Positions 55,342 to 64,000 of a stretch of DNA of 64,000 bases are shown piece after piece. Made by a program: the position numbers and the translations under genes. The DNA is from Flavobacteriaceae bacterium UBA5534 (GTDB lineage: Bacteria > Bacteroidota > Bacteroidia > Flavobacteriales > Flavobacteriaceae), in contig DINS01000022.1 of assembly GCA_002426015.1 (NCBI GenBank), forward strand, positions 45,845 to 109,844, given 5' to 3'. Position 1 is the first letter of the stretch. The number at the start of each line of letters is the position of its first letter. The notes below the pieces were generated by a model. The model saw only the letters and a program-made list of their open reading frames with translations, was not told the DNA's origin and made no database searches.

Positions 55342-56754
55342 ATGGAGTTCAGTCAACATGACGACAACGACAATTTTTCGCTAACCAAATTTGAATCGAT
55401 GTTAAAAACAAACAATGTTTTGTTTTTCGATTCTAATGAATTTGAAAACATCATTCAGCATTATTTTGAAATCGGCAAAATCGCTTTAGCCAAAAAAGCG
55501 ATCAAAATGGGATTGGAACAACATCCAACGTCTGTCAACCTCAAATTATTCCAAGTAGAGATATATGTATTGGAAGACAAGCTGCAACATGCCGACAAGT
55601 TATTGGACGCCCTCTATGAAATAGAGCCTTCCAACGAAGAAATCTATATCCAAAAAGCAAGTATTCTTTCCAAAAGAGATGAACATCAAAAAGCAATCGA
55701 TACGTTAATGATTGCTTTAAAATTGACAGACAATGATGATGATGAGGCCGATTTGTATGCGCTTATTGGCATGGAATACCTTTTTATGGATCAGTTTGAA
55801 AATGCCAAAAACTACTTCATAAAATGTTTAGAGTTGGATATGGAAGATTATTCAGCACTTTATAATATCATCTATTGTTTTGACTTTTTAGATTTGAATA
55901 CTGAAGCGATCGATTTTTTAAATCAGTACCTAGACAAAAATCCTTATTGCGAAGTGGCTTGGCATCAATTGGGAAGACAATATTTTTCGTTGAAAGATTA
56001 TTACAAAGCCATAGCTGCCTTTGATTTTGCCATCATTTCAGATGACGGATTTGTAGGGGCCTATCTCGAAAAAGGAAAAGTTCTCGAAAAGCTGAAAAAA
56101 TATGAAGAGGCTATTGAAAACTACAAAATAACGCTTACGTTAGATGAGCCAACATCGTTTGCATTGTTGCGTATTGGCAACTGTCATGAAAAACTGAACC
56201 AGCTCGATCTAGCCTTGCAGTATTATTATAAAACTGTGCATGAAGACCCTTTGTTGGACAAAGGATGGATTGCTATTACCAAATTTTACAACAAACAACA
56301 AAACTTTCAGAAAGCGTTGTTCTACATTAACAAAGCCATCAATATCGATTGTGACAACGTTATATATTGGAAACTATATGCACAAATCAATCATCGTTTA
56401 AACTTTTTGGAAGAAGCAGAAAGAGGTTATAAAAAAACACTCGATTTAGGCAACTACGAGTTATCAACTTGGTTAGCAAGAGCAGATATTTTAATTCATC
56501 TAGGAGAGTATGAAGCTGGTGCACTGAACCTTATCCAAGCTGCAGAGTTTTATCCAGAAACTGCCGAAATTGAGTATCGATTGGCTGGTATTTATTACAC
56601 CCTATTAGAAACTGAAAAAGGCTATTATCATCTTAAAAACGGCTTACTTCTCAATATTGAATTTGAATTTATTATCGCAGAATTATTTCCACTGATAGCA
56701 AAACAAAAAAAGATTCAAGACATTATTTCTGATTCCAAATCAAGATTAGAATAG
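55342..56754 (+). CDS. Tetratricopeptide repeat protein
   Basis: A 470-residue cytosolic protein with no signal peptide or TM helix, built of about ten TPR-type helix pairs from residue 40 onwards (for example IHLGEYEAGALNLIQAAEFYPETAEIEYRLAGIYY). The N terminus is acidic. TPR proteins of this kind mediate protein contacts; no partner is evident. The ATG at 55342 was preferred over a GTG six bases earlier. Confidence 0.88.
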   Translation: MEFSQHDDNDNFSLTKFESMLKTNNVLFFDSNEFENIIQHYFEIGKIALAKKAIKMGLEQHPTSVNLKLFQVEIYVLEDKLQHADKLLDALYEIEPSNEEIYIQKASILSKRDEHQKAIDTLMIALKLTDNDDDEADLYALIGMEYLFMDQFENAKNYFIKCLELDMEDYSALYNIIYCFDFLDLNTEAIDFLNQYLDKNPYCEVAWHQLGRQYFSLKDYYKAIAAFDFAIISDDGFVGAYLEKGKVLEKLKKYEEAIENYKITLTLDEPTSFALLRIGNCHEKLNQLDLALQYYYKTVHEDPLLDKGWIAITKFYNKQQNFQKALFYINKAINIDCDNVIYWKLYAQINHRLNFLEEAERGYKKTLDLGNYELSTWLARADILIHLGEYEAGALNLIQAAEFYPETAEIEYRLAGIYYTLLETEKGYYHLKNGLLLNIEFEFIIAELFPLIAKQKKIQDIISDSKSRLE

Positions 56755-56846
56755 CATTATTACATCCTTCATATCTAAAATTTTGTTAAGATAGGTTTTT
56801 TACAGAATCATATTTACATACCTTTAGCACACTTATTTTTATACGA

Positions 56847-57857
56847 ATGCAAAGACGTTTTTTAGATTACGCTGTTATTTCCCTAAAAGGTATTGCAATG
56901 GGAGCAGCCGATGCGGTTCCTGGAGTTTCTGGCGGAACCATCGCTTTTATTTCTGGTATTTATGAAGAATTGATTACCACCATTAGCGGTGTTAACCTAT
57001 CGCTTTTCAAAACATTAAAAACTGAAGGGTTCTCTTCATTTTGGAAACAGCTTAACGGAAATTTCCTGTTGGCTCTTCTTACAGGAATCATCATTAGCTT
57101 TGTATCATTCATGAGATTGGCAAAGTACCTTATTGAGAACCACCCCATACTCATCTGGTCCTTCTTTTTTGGATTGATAGTTGCCAGCATTTTTTTTGTT
57201 GGTAAACAAATAAAGACATGGAATCTTGCAGTTGTAGTGTCTTTATTTGCTGGTACTCTGGCTGCATACTATGTCACAACTTTGCCATCAATGGCAACTA
57301 ATGAGAATGACTTTTTTATGTTTTTTGCAGGTGCTTTGGCCATTTGCGCTATGATACTTCCAGGAATTTCCGGCTCATTTATATTAGTGATTTTAGGAGC
57401 CTACAAAACCTTAAGTGATGCCTTGCACGATTTTGACTTCAAAAAAATAGTGATTTTCGCAGCTGGCGCTCTTGTTGGCATCTTAAGTTTTAGCCATATA
57501 TTGAAATGGCTGTTTAAAAATTATCATAACGTAACCTTGGCATTATTGACTGGTTTTATTTTTGGGTCACTTAATAAAATTTGGCCTTGGAAATTGACTG
57601 ATGAAGTTATAGAAAAGAGCTCTGGAAAGGTTTTGGCTTTTTCTGATATAAGCGAATTAGGAACACTTTCGGTTTATCAGCAACAAATGAATGATTTTGA
57701 ATCTTACAAAATGGTTTCAGAAAAAAGTATTATGGCTTTTCAATATTCTGAAATCAACGATTACATAGATCCACAAGTTTTACCAGCAATCATCTTGATG
57801 GTCGTCGGATTTTTAACTATTTTCATACTCGAGAAAATAGGCTCAAAAAAAGAATAA
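56847..57857 (+). CDS. DUF368 (PopT-type) polyprenyl-phosphate transporter, copy 1
   Basis: A 336-residue polytopic membrane protein of the DUF368 family. DUF368 (PopT) members were shown in 2023 to recycle undecaprenyl phosphate across the inner membrane, alongside DedA/UptA proteins. Hallmarks are DAVPGVSGGTIAFISGIYEELI near the N terminus and LPGISGSFILVILGAY in the second half, i.e. the two inverted-repeat-like re-entrant motifs. It is followed by a second copy 1 nt later. Confidence 0.9.
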   Translation: MQRRFLDYAVISLKGIAMGAADAVPGVSGGTIAFISGIYEELITTISGVNLSLFKTLKTEGFSSFWKQLNGNFLLALLTGIIISFVSFMRLAKYLIENHPILIWSFFFGLIVASIFFVGKQIKTWNLAVVVSLFAGTLAAYYVTTLPSMATNENDFFMFFAGALAICAMILPGISGSFILVILGAYKTLSDALHDFDFKKIVIFAAGALVGILSFSHILKWLFKNYHNVTLALLTGFIFGSLNKIWPWKLTDEVIEKSSGKVLAFSDISELGTLSVYQQQMNDFESYKMVSEKSIMAFQYSEINDYIDPQVLPAIILMVVGFLTIFILEKIGSKKE

Positions 57858-57858
57858 C

Positions 57859-58878
57859 ATGCAAAGCACACGAACGTTTAAGGACAGGCTCTTCTTGGTC
57901 ATTAAAGGCATAGGTATGGGAGCAGCCAACAAGGTACCTGGCGTTTCTGGTGGTGTCGTTGCATTTGTTGCTGGGTTTTATGAAGAGTTTATCTATTCAC
58001 TTCAAAAAGTGAATAAAACAGCATTCCGCTTATTTTTTGATGGTCGATTTAAGAGTTTTTATAATTATATCAATGGTCGCTTTTTAACCTTGTTGATATT
58101 AGGAATGGTCATCAGTTATTTCAGTGTATCAAAAGTGCTGGATTATTTTTTTGTACATCATGAACTGTATGTATGGAGTTTGTTCTTCGGGATGATCATC
58201 GGCTCCATATACTATATCAATAAAGATTTTAATGATTGGAATTACAAAACCATTATGGCACTCGTTATTGGGATTGTCATTGGAGTCGCCATCAGTTTTT
58301 TAGATCCCGCAAAAGAAAATGACAATCTATGGTTCGTGTTTTTTTGTGGTATCATCAGCGTATCTGGAATGACACTTCCGGGATTTTCAGGCTCATTTAT
58401 TTTAATTCTATTGGGAAATTATGTATTGCTTCTGGTTGATTCGGTCAACGCTCTTTTTGATACGTTTTATGAGATTTTTGGAGGGAATTTTGATTTCATC
58501 CATAATCAAGAACGTTTAAGAATGCTAAAGATTTTAGCAGTTTTCACCTTGGGTTCTTTAGCAGGACTCGTAACGTTTTCTCACTTTATAAGCTATATTT
58601 TAAAACATTACAAAAGCATCACAATTTCAACCATCATCGGGTTTATTATCGGCTCTTTAGGCGTTGTTTGGCCATGGAAAGAAACCATCTATAAAATGAC
58701 CGAAAAAGGAGCGTTTATTTATGATTCAACTGGTAAAAAAGTGGTCTCCAATTACGAACGATTTATTCCTCAGCTAAATAGCGAAACGTATCTTGCAATT
58801 GTGTATATTGCAGTAGGTATTCTTATAGTATTGGCTTTAGAATGGTATGGACAAAAAACCAGAAAAGTGAATGCATAA
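57859..58878 (+). CDS. DUF368 (PopT-type) polyprenyl-phosphate transporter, copy 2
   Basis: A 339-residue paralogue of the preceding protein, with NKVPGVSGGVVAFVAGFYEEF and LPGFSGSFILILLGNY at the same relative sites. It starts 1 nt after copy 1 ends and its last codons overlap the ATG of aroE by 8 nt, so the three genes are tightly coupled. Whether the two copies act as a heterodimer or have different substrates is open. Confidence 0.9.
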   Translation: MQSTRTFKDRLFLVIKGIGMGAANKVPGVSGGVVAFVAGFYEEFIYSLQKVNKTAFRLFFDGRFKSFYNYINGRFLTLLILGMVISYFSVSKVLDYFFVHHELYVWSLFFGMIIGSIYYINKDFNDWNYKTIMALVIGIVIGVAISFLDPAKENDNLWFVFFCGIISVSGMTLPGFSGSFILILLGNYVLLLVDSVNALFDTFYEIFGGNFDFIHNQERLRMLKILAVFTLGSLAGLVTFSHFISYILKHYKSITISTIIGFIIGSLGVVWPWKETIYKMTEKGAFIYDSTGKKVVSNYERFIPQLNSETYLAIVYIAVGILIVLALEWYGQKTRKVNA

Positions 58879-59608
58879 ATTAGGTTTAATAGGAAAAGAC
58901 ATCTCCTACTCATTTTCAAAAGCATTTTTTAATGCAAAATTTGAAGATGAACACCTTCCCTTTGTATATGAAAATTTTGACATAGAATCAATTTCAAAAT
59001 TTCCTGATGTCATTAAAAACAATCCCCATTTGTTAGGCCTTAACGTCACAATACCCTACAAAGAACAAATAATTCCCTACCTAGATAGCATTAGTAAAAA
59101 AGCATCAAAAATTGGAGCTGTAAACACCATAAAAATCTCATCTTCAGGAAAATTAAAAGGCTACAATACCGACTATTATGGTTTTAAGAAATCAATAGAG
59201 CCATTTTTGAAACCACATCATAACAAAGCTCTTATTTTAGGAACTGGTGGCGCATCCAAAGCAATTGCATATACCTTAAAGAAGTTGAAAATTCCATTCG
59301 ATTTTGTATCAAGAAGCACAAATACAAAAGCAAAATACAGTTATTCAGATCTCACCATAGAAATAATAAAACAGTACCCTATTATCATCAATTGCACTCC
59401 AATTGGCACACATCCAAATGTCAATGAATGTCCTGATATCCCTTACGATGGTGTCACCAAAGAGCATTTACTATACGACCTAATCTACAACCCTATACAG
59501 ACCAAATTTTTGATTTGTGGAGAAATCAAAGGCGCAACCATCAGTAATGGTTATAGAATGCTAGAATTACAGGCTGAAAAGTCTTGGGAAATCTGGGGAA
59601 AAGGCTAA
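58871..59608 (+). CDS. aroE: Shikimate dehydrogenase
   Basis: NADPH-dependent reduction of 3-dehydroshikimate to shikimate in the aromatic amino acid pathway. The 245-residue protein has GLIGKDISYSFSKAFFN at the N terminus, catalytic Lys in NVTIPYKEQI, GAVNTIKI, NTDYYGF and the glycine-rich ILGTGGASKAIAYTLKK. It is short for the family (about 270-290), which is common in Bacteroidota. Start and stop overlap indicates coupling to the DUF368 gene upstream. Confidence 0.94.
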   Translation: MHKLGLIGKDISYSFSKAFFNAKFEDEHLPFVYENFDIESISKFPDVIKNNPHLLGLNVTIPYKEQIIPYLDSISKKASKIGAVNTIKISSSGKLKGYNTDYYGFKKSIEPFLKPHHNKALILGTGGASKAIAYTLKKLKIPFDFVSRSTNTKAKYSYSDLTIEIIKQYPIIINCTPIGTHPNVNECPDIPYDGVTKEHLLYDLIYNPIQTKFLICGEIKGATISNGYRMLELQAEKSWEIWGKG

Positions 59609-59632
59609 AATAGGCTCAAAAACAACTTTCTC

Positions 59633-59664
59633 TTTTGTAATCTAACCTCTTGTTAGTATCTTTA
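59633..59664 (+). promoter_or_regulatory. Promoter of the DUF349 gene
   Basis: TTTTG (59633-59637) and TATCTTTA (59657-59664, one mismatch from TAnnTTTG) are spaced by 19 bp, 38 nt before the ATG. Confidence 0.5.
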
Positions 59665-59702
59665 ACTTTTTAAGTCACTTACGAACCTAAACATTGAAAC
59701 AA

Positions 59703-61781
59703 ATGTCAGAGAAAGATAACCTGCAAGATGCAGATGGAAACGAAGAAATAAACACAACCGAAATTCAATCGGAAGTGGAAGCAACCGAGACGCAAGAAAT
59801 CATTTCGGAGCAGAAAACTTCAGATGAACATTCGACAGAAGATGATGCAATAAAACCTGTTTCAGAAGAAGAGCAGAAGGCTGAAGCAGAATCTAGCATT
59901 GAAGAAGAAACGTTTGCTGACGATTCTGAATCAGAAGACATTGAGGAGCCTGAATCCACAAAAAGTGAGAGCACTGAACAGAAAGCCAAATCTCATGTTG
60001 ATGAGATAGATGAGGCCAATGCCGAGGATGCTGAAGATGAAGACAATACAAGTCGTCATGATTTAGAAGCCAAAGATTACCATGCCATGTCAATGGAACA
60101 ATTGGCAAATGAGTTTGACTGGCTTTTAAAACATAGAAAAGTACAAACAATCAAATCGCATGTCGATGAGATTAAATCAGAGTTCAACTCAAAATTCTCT
60201 GAAATTTTAGAAGAAAAAAAAGAAGAATTCTTGGCTGATGGTGGAGACGAAATCGACTTTTACTATACTAGTCCAATAAAAAAACAATTCAACTCTCTAT
60301 ACAAAGAATACAGAAACAGTCTAAATGCTTATTATAAAAACCTTGAGAGCAATCTAAAAACCAATCTTGAGAAAAGACTTCAAATCATTGAGGAAATAAA
60401 AGGGTTGATCAATGTGGAAGAAAATATCAATACCACTTACAAACACTTCAAGGATTTACAAGAGCAATGGCGTAATGCAGGACCAATTCCTAGAGACAAA
60501 TACAACACAGCTTGGAATACCTATCATCACCATGTTGAGATTTTCTATGATTTTCTGCATCTCAATCGCGATTTGCGCGATATGGATTTCAAGCACAACT
60601 TAGAACAAAAGCTAAAAATCATCGAACGAGCAGAGGAATTAGCCAAAGACGACAATACCAACCGTTCATTTAGAGAGCTACAGGTGCTTCACAAAATGTG
60701 GAAAGAAGATCTAGGCCCTGTTGACAGAGAGCATCGTGAGGCAATTTGGGAACGTTTTAGCAATGCCACCAAAACCATACACGATAAGCGACAAGCCTAT
60801 TATGCTGATATTGATAAGGCCCAAGAAACCAATCTTGAAAAGAAAGAACAAATCATTTCCAAAATAGAAGAGGTTGCCAAGGACGATAGCAATACTCACC
60901 AAGCTTGGCAAAAAAAGATAAAAACAATAGAAGCCTTGCGTCAAGAGTTTTTTAATGCTGGAAAAGTACCCTTGAAAGTAAATGAAACGACTTGGTCAAA
61001 ATTTAAAGCAGCAGTACGAACTTTTAACAAAAAGAAAAACGGGTTTTATAAAACCCTGAAAAAAGATCAATATACCAATCTTCAAAAAAAGCTGGATCTT
61101 ATCAAAATTGCTGAAGACAACAAAGACAGTAAGGATTTTGAAACGGTCACACCTTTGATGAAGAAAATTCAAGCAGATTGGAAATCGATTGGACATGTTC
61201 CTAGAAAAGATAGTGACAAGATATGGAAACAGTTTAAAGCTGCCTGCAATCATTATTTTGACCAATTACATGCCGAACGCAAAGCAGAAAACCAAGTGGA
61301 GTTTGAAGCTTTTGATAAGAAATCGAAACTTTTGGACAGCTTAAAGGATTTGAAATTGAGCGGAAAGCCAGAACAAGATATTGAAACCCTAAAGCAAAAA
61401 ATTGAAGAATGGAAAGCTATTGGCAATGTTCCTCAAAGCAAACGTTTTATAGAAGGCAAATTCAATAAAACCATTGATGGACTTTTCGGTAACTTAAAAA
61501 TGGACAAAACCGAGGTTGAAATGATAAAATTTGAGAACAAACTCGAAAATTTATCACAGCCAGATGATACAAGATTGCTAGATAACGAACATAACTTTAT
61601 ACGCAAAAAAATAGACGAAGTCAAAGCAGAGATCAATCAGCTAGAAAATAACCTTCAGTTTTTCACAAACATTGACGAAACCAATCCGTTGGTAAAGGAT
61701 GTGCTCAATAATATCGAAAACCATAAAAGCAATCTTGCTCTTTGGGAAGAAAAGTTTAGAAAACTAAAGGAACTTTATTAA
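59703..61781 (+). CDS. DUF349 repeat protein with acidic N terminus
   Basis: A 692-residue cytosolic protein. The first 125 or so residues are extremely acidic and Ser/Thr-rich. The remainder is coiled-coil-like and holds about five DUF349 units of 70-80 residues with the pattern W..aG.vpr....W..F (for example RNAGPIPRDKYNTAW, KSIGHVPRKDSDKIWKQF). DUF349 is found in conserved bacterial proteins of unknown function. ATG at 59703 is preferred to a TTG 9 nt earlier. Confidence 0.9.
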   Translation: MSEKDNLQDADGNEEINTTEIQSEVEATETQEIISEQKTSDEHSTEDDAIKPVSEEEQKAEAESSIEEETFADDSESEDIEEPESTKSESTEQKAKSHVDEIDEANAEDAEDEDNTSRHDLEAKDYHAMSMEQLANEFDWLLKHRKVQTIKSHVDEIKSEFNSKFSEILEEKKEEFLADGGDEIDFYYTSPIKKQFNSLYKEYRNSLNAYYKNLESNLKTNLEKRLQIIEEIKGLINVEENINTTYKHFKDLQEQWRNAGPIPRDKYNTAWNTYHHHVEIFYDFLHLNRDLRDMDFKHNLEQKLKIIERAEELAKDDNTNRSFRELQVLHKMWKEDLGPVDREHREAIWERFSNATKTIHDKRQAYYADIDKAQETNLEKKEQIISKIEEVAKDDSNTHQAWQKKIKTIEALRQEFFNAGKVPLKVNETTWSKFKAAVRTFNKKKNGFYKTLKKDQYTNLQKKLDLIKIAEDNKDSKDFETVTPLMKKIQADWKSIGHVPRKDSDKIWKQFKAACNHYFDQLHAERKAENQVEFEAFDKKSKLLDSLKDLKLSGKPEQDIETLKQKIEEWKAIGNVPQSKRFIEGKFNKTIDGLFGNLKMDKTEVEMIKFENKLENLSQPDDTRLLDNEHNFIRKKIDEVKAEINQLENNLQFFTNIDETNPLVKDVLNNIENHKSNLALWEEKFRKLKELY

Positions 61782-61786
61782 ATAAT

Positions 61787-61818
61787 AAAATCCTATCTGC
61801 AAAAACAGATAGGATTTT
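61787..61818 (+). terminator. Terminator after the DUF349 gene
   Basis: Stem AAAATCCTATCTG (61787-61799) / CAGATAGGATTTT (61806-61818) with a 6-nt loop starts 5 nt past the stop codon. The 61819-61993 stretch beyond it shows nothing recognisable. Confidence 0.85.
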
Positions 61819-61993
61819 ACCCCTAACTAAACTAAATTTTAATCTTAACTAATACCGCTTAAAATATAATTAAGATTACCTACTTATGATTATGAAACTA
61901 TAAGTTAAGTTTCAATATATACTATATACGATGCGACTTACCTATTTGGATGTCGAAGATTGATTTTTTTTTATTTTTTTTATTCTTCCCAAA

Positions 61994-62779
61994 TCACTTG
62001 TTTTTCAGAAGCTTCGCCTCTTCCCAAAAAACATCCATTTCATCAAGAGTCATTTCTGACAAAGATTTATTTATTTCCAAAGATTTAGACTCTAGATACT
62101 GAAATCGCTTGATGAATTTTTTATTGGTACGCTCCAGTGCATTCTCTGGATTTATTTTTAAAAACCGTGCATAATTAATTAGCGAGAACAGCACGTCTCC
62201 AAACTCACTTTCTATTTTATCACGATTACCAATGGCAACTTCTTCTTTTAATTCCTGCAACTCTTCTTCCACTTTTTCATAGACCTGATGTGGTTCTTCC
62301 CAATCAAAACCAACACCAGCAACTTTATCTTGTATGCGATTGGCTTTTACCATAGCTGGCAAACTTTTAGGAACTCCTTGTAACACACTTGTTTTTCCCT
62401 TTTCCTTAAGTTTTATTTGTTCCCAATTGCGCTTAACGTCATCTTCATTCTCTACCTTCACATCACCATAAATATGAGGATGACGCTCAATGAGTTTGTC
62501 ACTTATACTATTACAGACATCTGCAATATCAAAACTTTTGGTTTCGCTACCTATACGTGCATAAAACACAATATGTAACAAGAGGTCGCCTAATTCTTTT
62601 TTTACCTCTTCCAAATCGTTATCTAGAATGGCATCGCCAAGTTCATAAACTTCTTCTATTGTTAGATGGCGTAAGGTTTCCATGGTTTGCTTTTTGTCCC
62701 AAGGACATTGCTCTCGCAACTCATCCATTATGATAAGCAACCTTTCAAAAGCTTTTAGATGCTGTGTTTTATCGGTCAT
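61994..62779 (-). CDS. mazG: Nucleoside triphosphate pyrophosphohydrolase MazG
   Basis: All-alpha NTP pyrophosphatase of 261 residues that hydrolyses NTPs and dNTPs to monophosphates and is linked to nucleotide-pool cleaning and (p)ppGpp levels. It shows LREQCPWDKKQTMETLRHLTIEEVYELGDAI and the metal site KKELGDLLLHIVFYARI, then a second MazG-like region (GFDWEEPHQVYEKVEEELQEL...EFGDVLFSLINYARF). It has its own promoter (62799-62826). Confidence 0.95.
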   Translation of the reverse strand: MTDKTQHLKAFERLLIIMDELREQCPWDKKQTMETLRHLTIEEVYELGDAILDNDLEEVKKELGDLLLHIVFYARIGSETKSFDIADVCNSISDKLIERHPHIYGDVKVENEDDVKRNWEQIKLKEKGKTSVLQGVPKSLPAMVKANRIQDKVAGVGFDWEEPHQVYEKVEEELQELKEEVAIGNRDKIESEFGDVLFSLINYARFLKINPENALERTNKKFIKRFQYLESKSLEINKSLSEMTLDEMDVFWEEAKLLKNK

Positions 62780-62798
62780 GATTTTGATTTATAGAACT

Positions 62799-62826
62799 CA
62801 AAAATACGACTAATAGAAGAGTTCAA
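62799..62826 (-). promoter_or_regulatory. mazG promoter
   Basis: On the minus strand TTG (complement of 62824-62826) and TATTTTTG (complement of 62799-62806) with a 17-bp spacer, 19 nt before the ATG. Confidence 0.6.
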
Positions 62827-62901
62827 AAAGAGATAAGACTATCTTTCTTTAAACAATTTATGAACTAAAAACTTATTGGGTTTAAAAAAAAAACTGCAAA
62901 C

Positions 62902-62930
62902 AAAAAAGGAATCTCTTTGTGAGATTCCTT
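62902..62930 (-). terminator. Terminator of the def-DUF5606 run
   Basis: Stem AAGGAATCTC (62906-62915) / GAGATTCCTT (62921-62930) with a 5-nt loop, followed on the minus strand by a U-run (A-run 62902-62907). It lies 24 nt beyond the DUF5606 stop. Confidence 0.75.
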
Positions 62931-62954
62931 CTATAGTATAAATGACAATTTGCT

Positions 62955-63392
62955 TTATTCTTCTTCTGAAGTTGAAGCATTTTTAGTGGCTTCTTTTTCT
63001 TCATCAAGAGCCGATAGCAAATCGTGTTTTTGCAATAAATTATACCATTGCACTATCTTTTTAATATCGCTTGGATAGACCCTGTCCTCATCATAATCTG
63101 GTAAGACCTCAAAGAAATACTCTTCCAAAACGTCTTTAGAGTCTTTATGGTTTATAGATGTTGCTTTGCCATCTTCTTTGGTTCTTATCTTTTTGAATAC
63201 ATCACGCAATGGTAATTCTTCTGTCAAGGTATATACTGCAATTTCGCTCAAAACACTCACGTTGCTATGCGCATTGACCGTAATTCTTTTGTTGTCCAAT
63301 AATGATTCGGCAACAAAACCGTTACGAATTGGAGTTACCACTTTGTATAAGCCTGGCTTTCCGGCAATTGATAAAATTTTATCTAAACTCAT
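62955..63392 (-). CDS. DUF5606 family protein
   Basis: A 145-residue cytosolic protein starting MSLDKILSIAGKPGLYKVV, with a conserved beta-rich domain (about 1-115) and an acidic, Glu-rich tail (EEKEATKNASTSEEE). It is a Bacteroidota-specific conserved family, usually next to def and mazG as here. Its function is unknown. It lies 55 nt after def on the same strand. Confidence 0.9.
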   Translation of the reverse strand: MSLDKILSIAGKPGLYKVVTPIRNGFVAESLLDNKRITVNAHSNVSVLSEIAVYTLTEELPLRDVFKKIRTKEDGKATSINHKDSKDVLEEYFFEVLPDYDEDRVYPSDIKKIVQWYNLLQKHDLLSALDEEKEATKNASTSEEE

Positions 63393-63447
63393 AAATTATA
63401 TGTTGATGTTGGCAAATATAAAAGTTTGCCTTAATTGTCTTTAATTT

Positions 63448-64000
63448 TTAACGTTTCTTTTTTTGTGCAGGAAAACGCATCCTGTAATCCACATCAATAT
63501 TTCCTTTTGAAATATTGGCCAAACGACCTTTGATTAAACGCTTTTTTAATGCAGATAGTTTGTCAGTAAATAAAATCCCTTCAATATGATCATATTCATG
63601 CTGAATCACTCGAGCAATCAACCCATCAAATTCTTCGGTATGCTTTACAAATTTCTCATCAACATACTCAATTTTTATTTTAGGTTTTCTAAACACATCT
63701 TCCCGCACATCTGGAATGCTCAAACAGCCTTCATTAAAAGCCCATTCGTCACCTGTTTCTTCTAGTATCCTTGCATTTATAAAGGTTCTTTTAAAATTTT
63801 TAAGTTGCTCTTGTTCTTCTTTTGTAAAATCTTCATCTTCAGAAAACGGTTCGGTATCTACCAAAAACAAACGAATAGGCAACCCTATTTGAGGCGCAGC
63901 CAAGCCAACGCCATAAGCACCATACATAGTGTCGTACATGTTTTCAATGAGAGCATCCAAGTTTGGGTACTCTTTGGAAATGTCTTCTGCCTTTTTTCTT
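63448..64000 (-). CDS. def: Peptide deformylase (5' end beyond the window)
   Basis: Removes the N-formyl group from nascent proteins using a metal ion. GVGLAAPQIGLPIRLFLVD (motif 1), EGCLSIP (motif 2, Cys ligand) and QHEYDHIEG (motif 3, HExxH with His and Glu) are all intact. The frame stays open to the window edge as ...RKKAEDISKEYPNLDAL, so roughly 12 N-terminal residues (the usual MILPIVAYGDPVL-like start) lie outside; the TTG at 63960 is an internal Leu codon, not a start. DUF5606 follows. Confidence 0.95.
   Translation of the reverse strand, partial: RKKAEDISKEYPNLDALIENMYDTMYGAYGVGLAAPQIGLPIRLFLVDTEPFSEDEDFTKEEQEQLKNFKRTFINARILEETGDEWAFNEGCLSIPDVREDVFRKPKIKIEYVDEKFVKHTEEFDGLIARVIQHEYDHIEGILFTDKLSALKKRLIKGRLANISKGNIDVDYRMRFPAQKKKR

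Noticed and set aside
63448..63960. def with a start at 63960
   Set aside because: That codon is TTG inside the conserved NLDAL stretch; the frame continues to the window edge.
1..64000. CRISPR array, tRNA, rRNA, insertion sequence or prophage
   Set aside because: No regular repeat-spacer pattern, cloverleaf sequence, transposase or phage gene was found by eye. A tRNAscan or Infernal run would settle small RNAs.

Overview
The window looks like a chromosomal segment of a member of the Flavobacteriaceae (Bacteroidota), probably a marine genus. The signs are an AT-rich genome with almost no Shine-Dalgarno sequences, Bacteroidota-type promoters (TTG, about 17-20 bp, TAnnTTTG), two secreted proteins with C-terminal type IX secretion (T9SS) sorting domains, the gliding lipoprotein GldI, and lineage-typical genes such as the OstA-like protein, DUF5606 and the cyclophilin-FKBP lipoprotein. 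I cannot name the species. No tRNA, rRNA, CRISPR array, transposase, integrase or prophage gene was seen; nearly all of it is vertically inherited core genome.

Layout. 1-8.5 kb: a 1640-residue T9SS cargo protein, hisS, an orphan MacB/FtsX-type permease and two small membrane proteins. 8.5-16 kb: a ribosomal protein operon (rpsF-rpsR-rplI), an orphan LytTR response regulator, the run nadC-BrkB-priA, rlmH, and a gene-poor gap with a probable 51-residue membrane protein and a 93-bp inverted repeat. 16.5-25.8 kb: an outer-membrane protein, a ribosome hibernation factor, rdgB, a cold-shock-type DEAD-box helicase behind a strongly structured leader, trmH, a sirtuin, ribH and a YfgM-like TPR protein. 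25.9-31.6 kb: recF with a lipoprotein and a DciA-like DUF721 protein, then a four-TM protein and a ComEC-like metallo-beta-lactamase (MBL) protein with their own promoters, an MFS transporter and a cold-shock protein. 31.7-44.7 kb: a secreted M4 protease, ndk, an NrnA-like phosphoesterase with gldI and a double PPIase, pepD, DUF3810 and two amidohydrolase-like proteins. 44.7-64 kb: a lipoprotein, an rRNA methyltransferase with an M48 protease, rel-fur-purA, OstA-like protein with an aminotransferase, a TPR protein, two tandem DUF368 (PopT-type) transporters with aroE, a DUF349 protein, mazG, DUF5606 and a peptide deformylase cut by the window end.

Themes: several loci concern the cell envelope (OstA-like, DUF368 pair, GldI/PPIases, T9SS cargo). 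Others concern stress and translation (Rel, HPF, CSD-type helicase, cold-shock protein, methyltransferases).

The least explained signals are the pseudoknot-like leader of the DEAD-box helicase (18.46-18.58 kb) and a perfect 7-2-7 inverted repeat abutting the -33 box of the MBL gene (28.46 kb). Both were read by eye and need folding and comparative tests.
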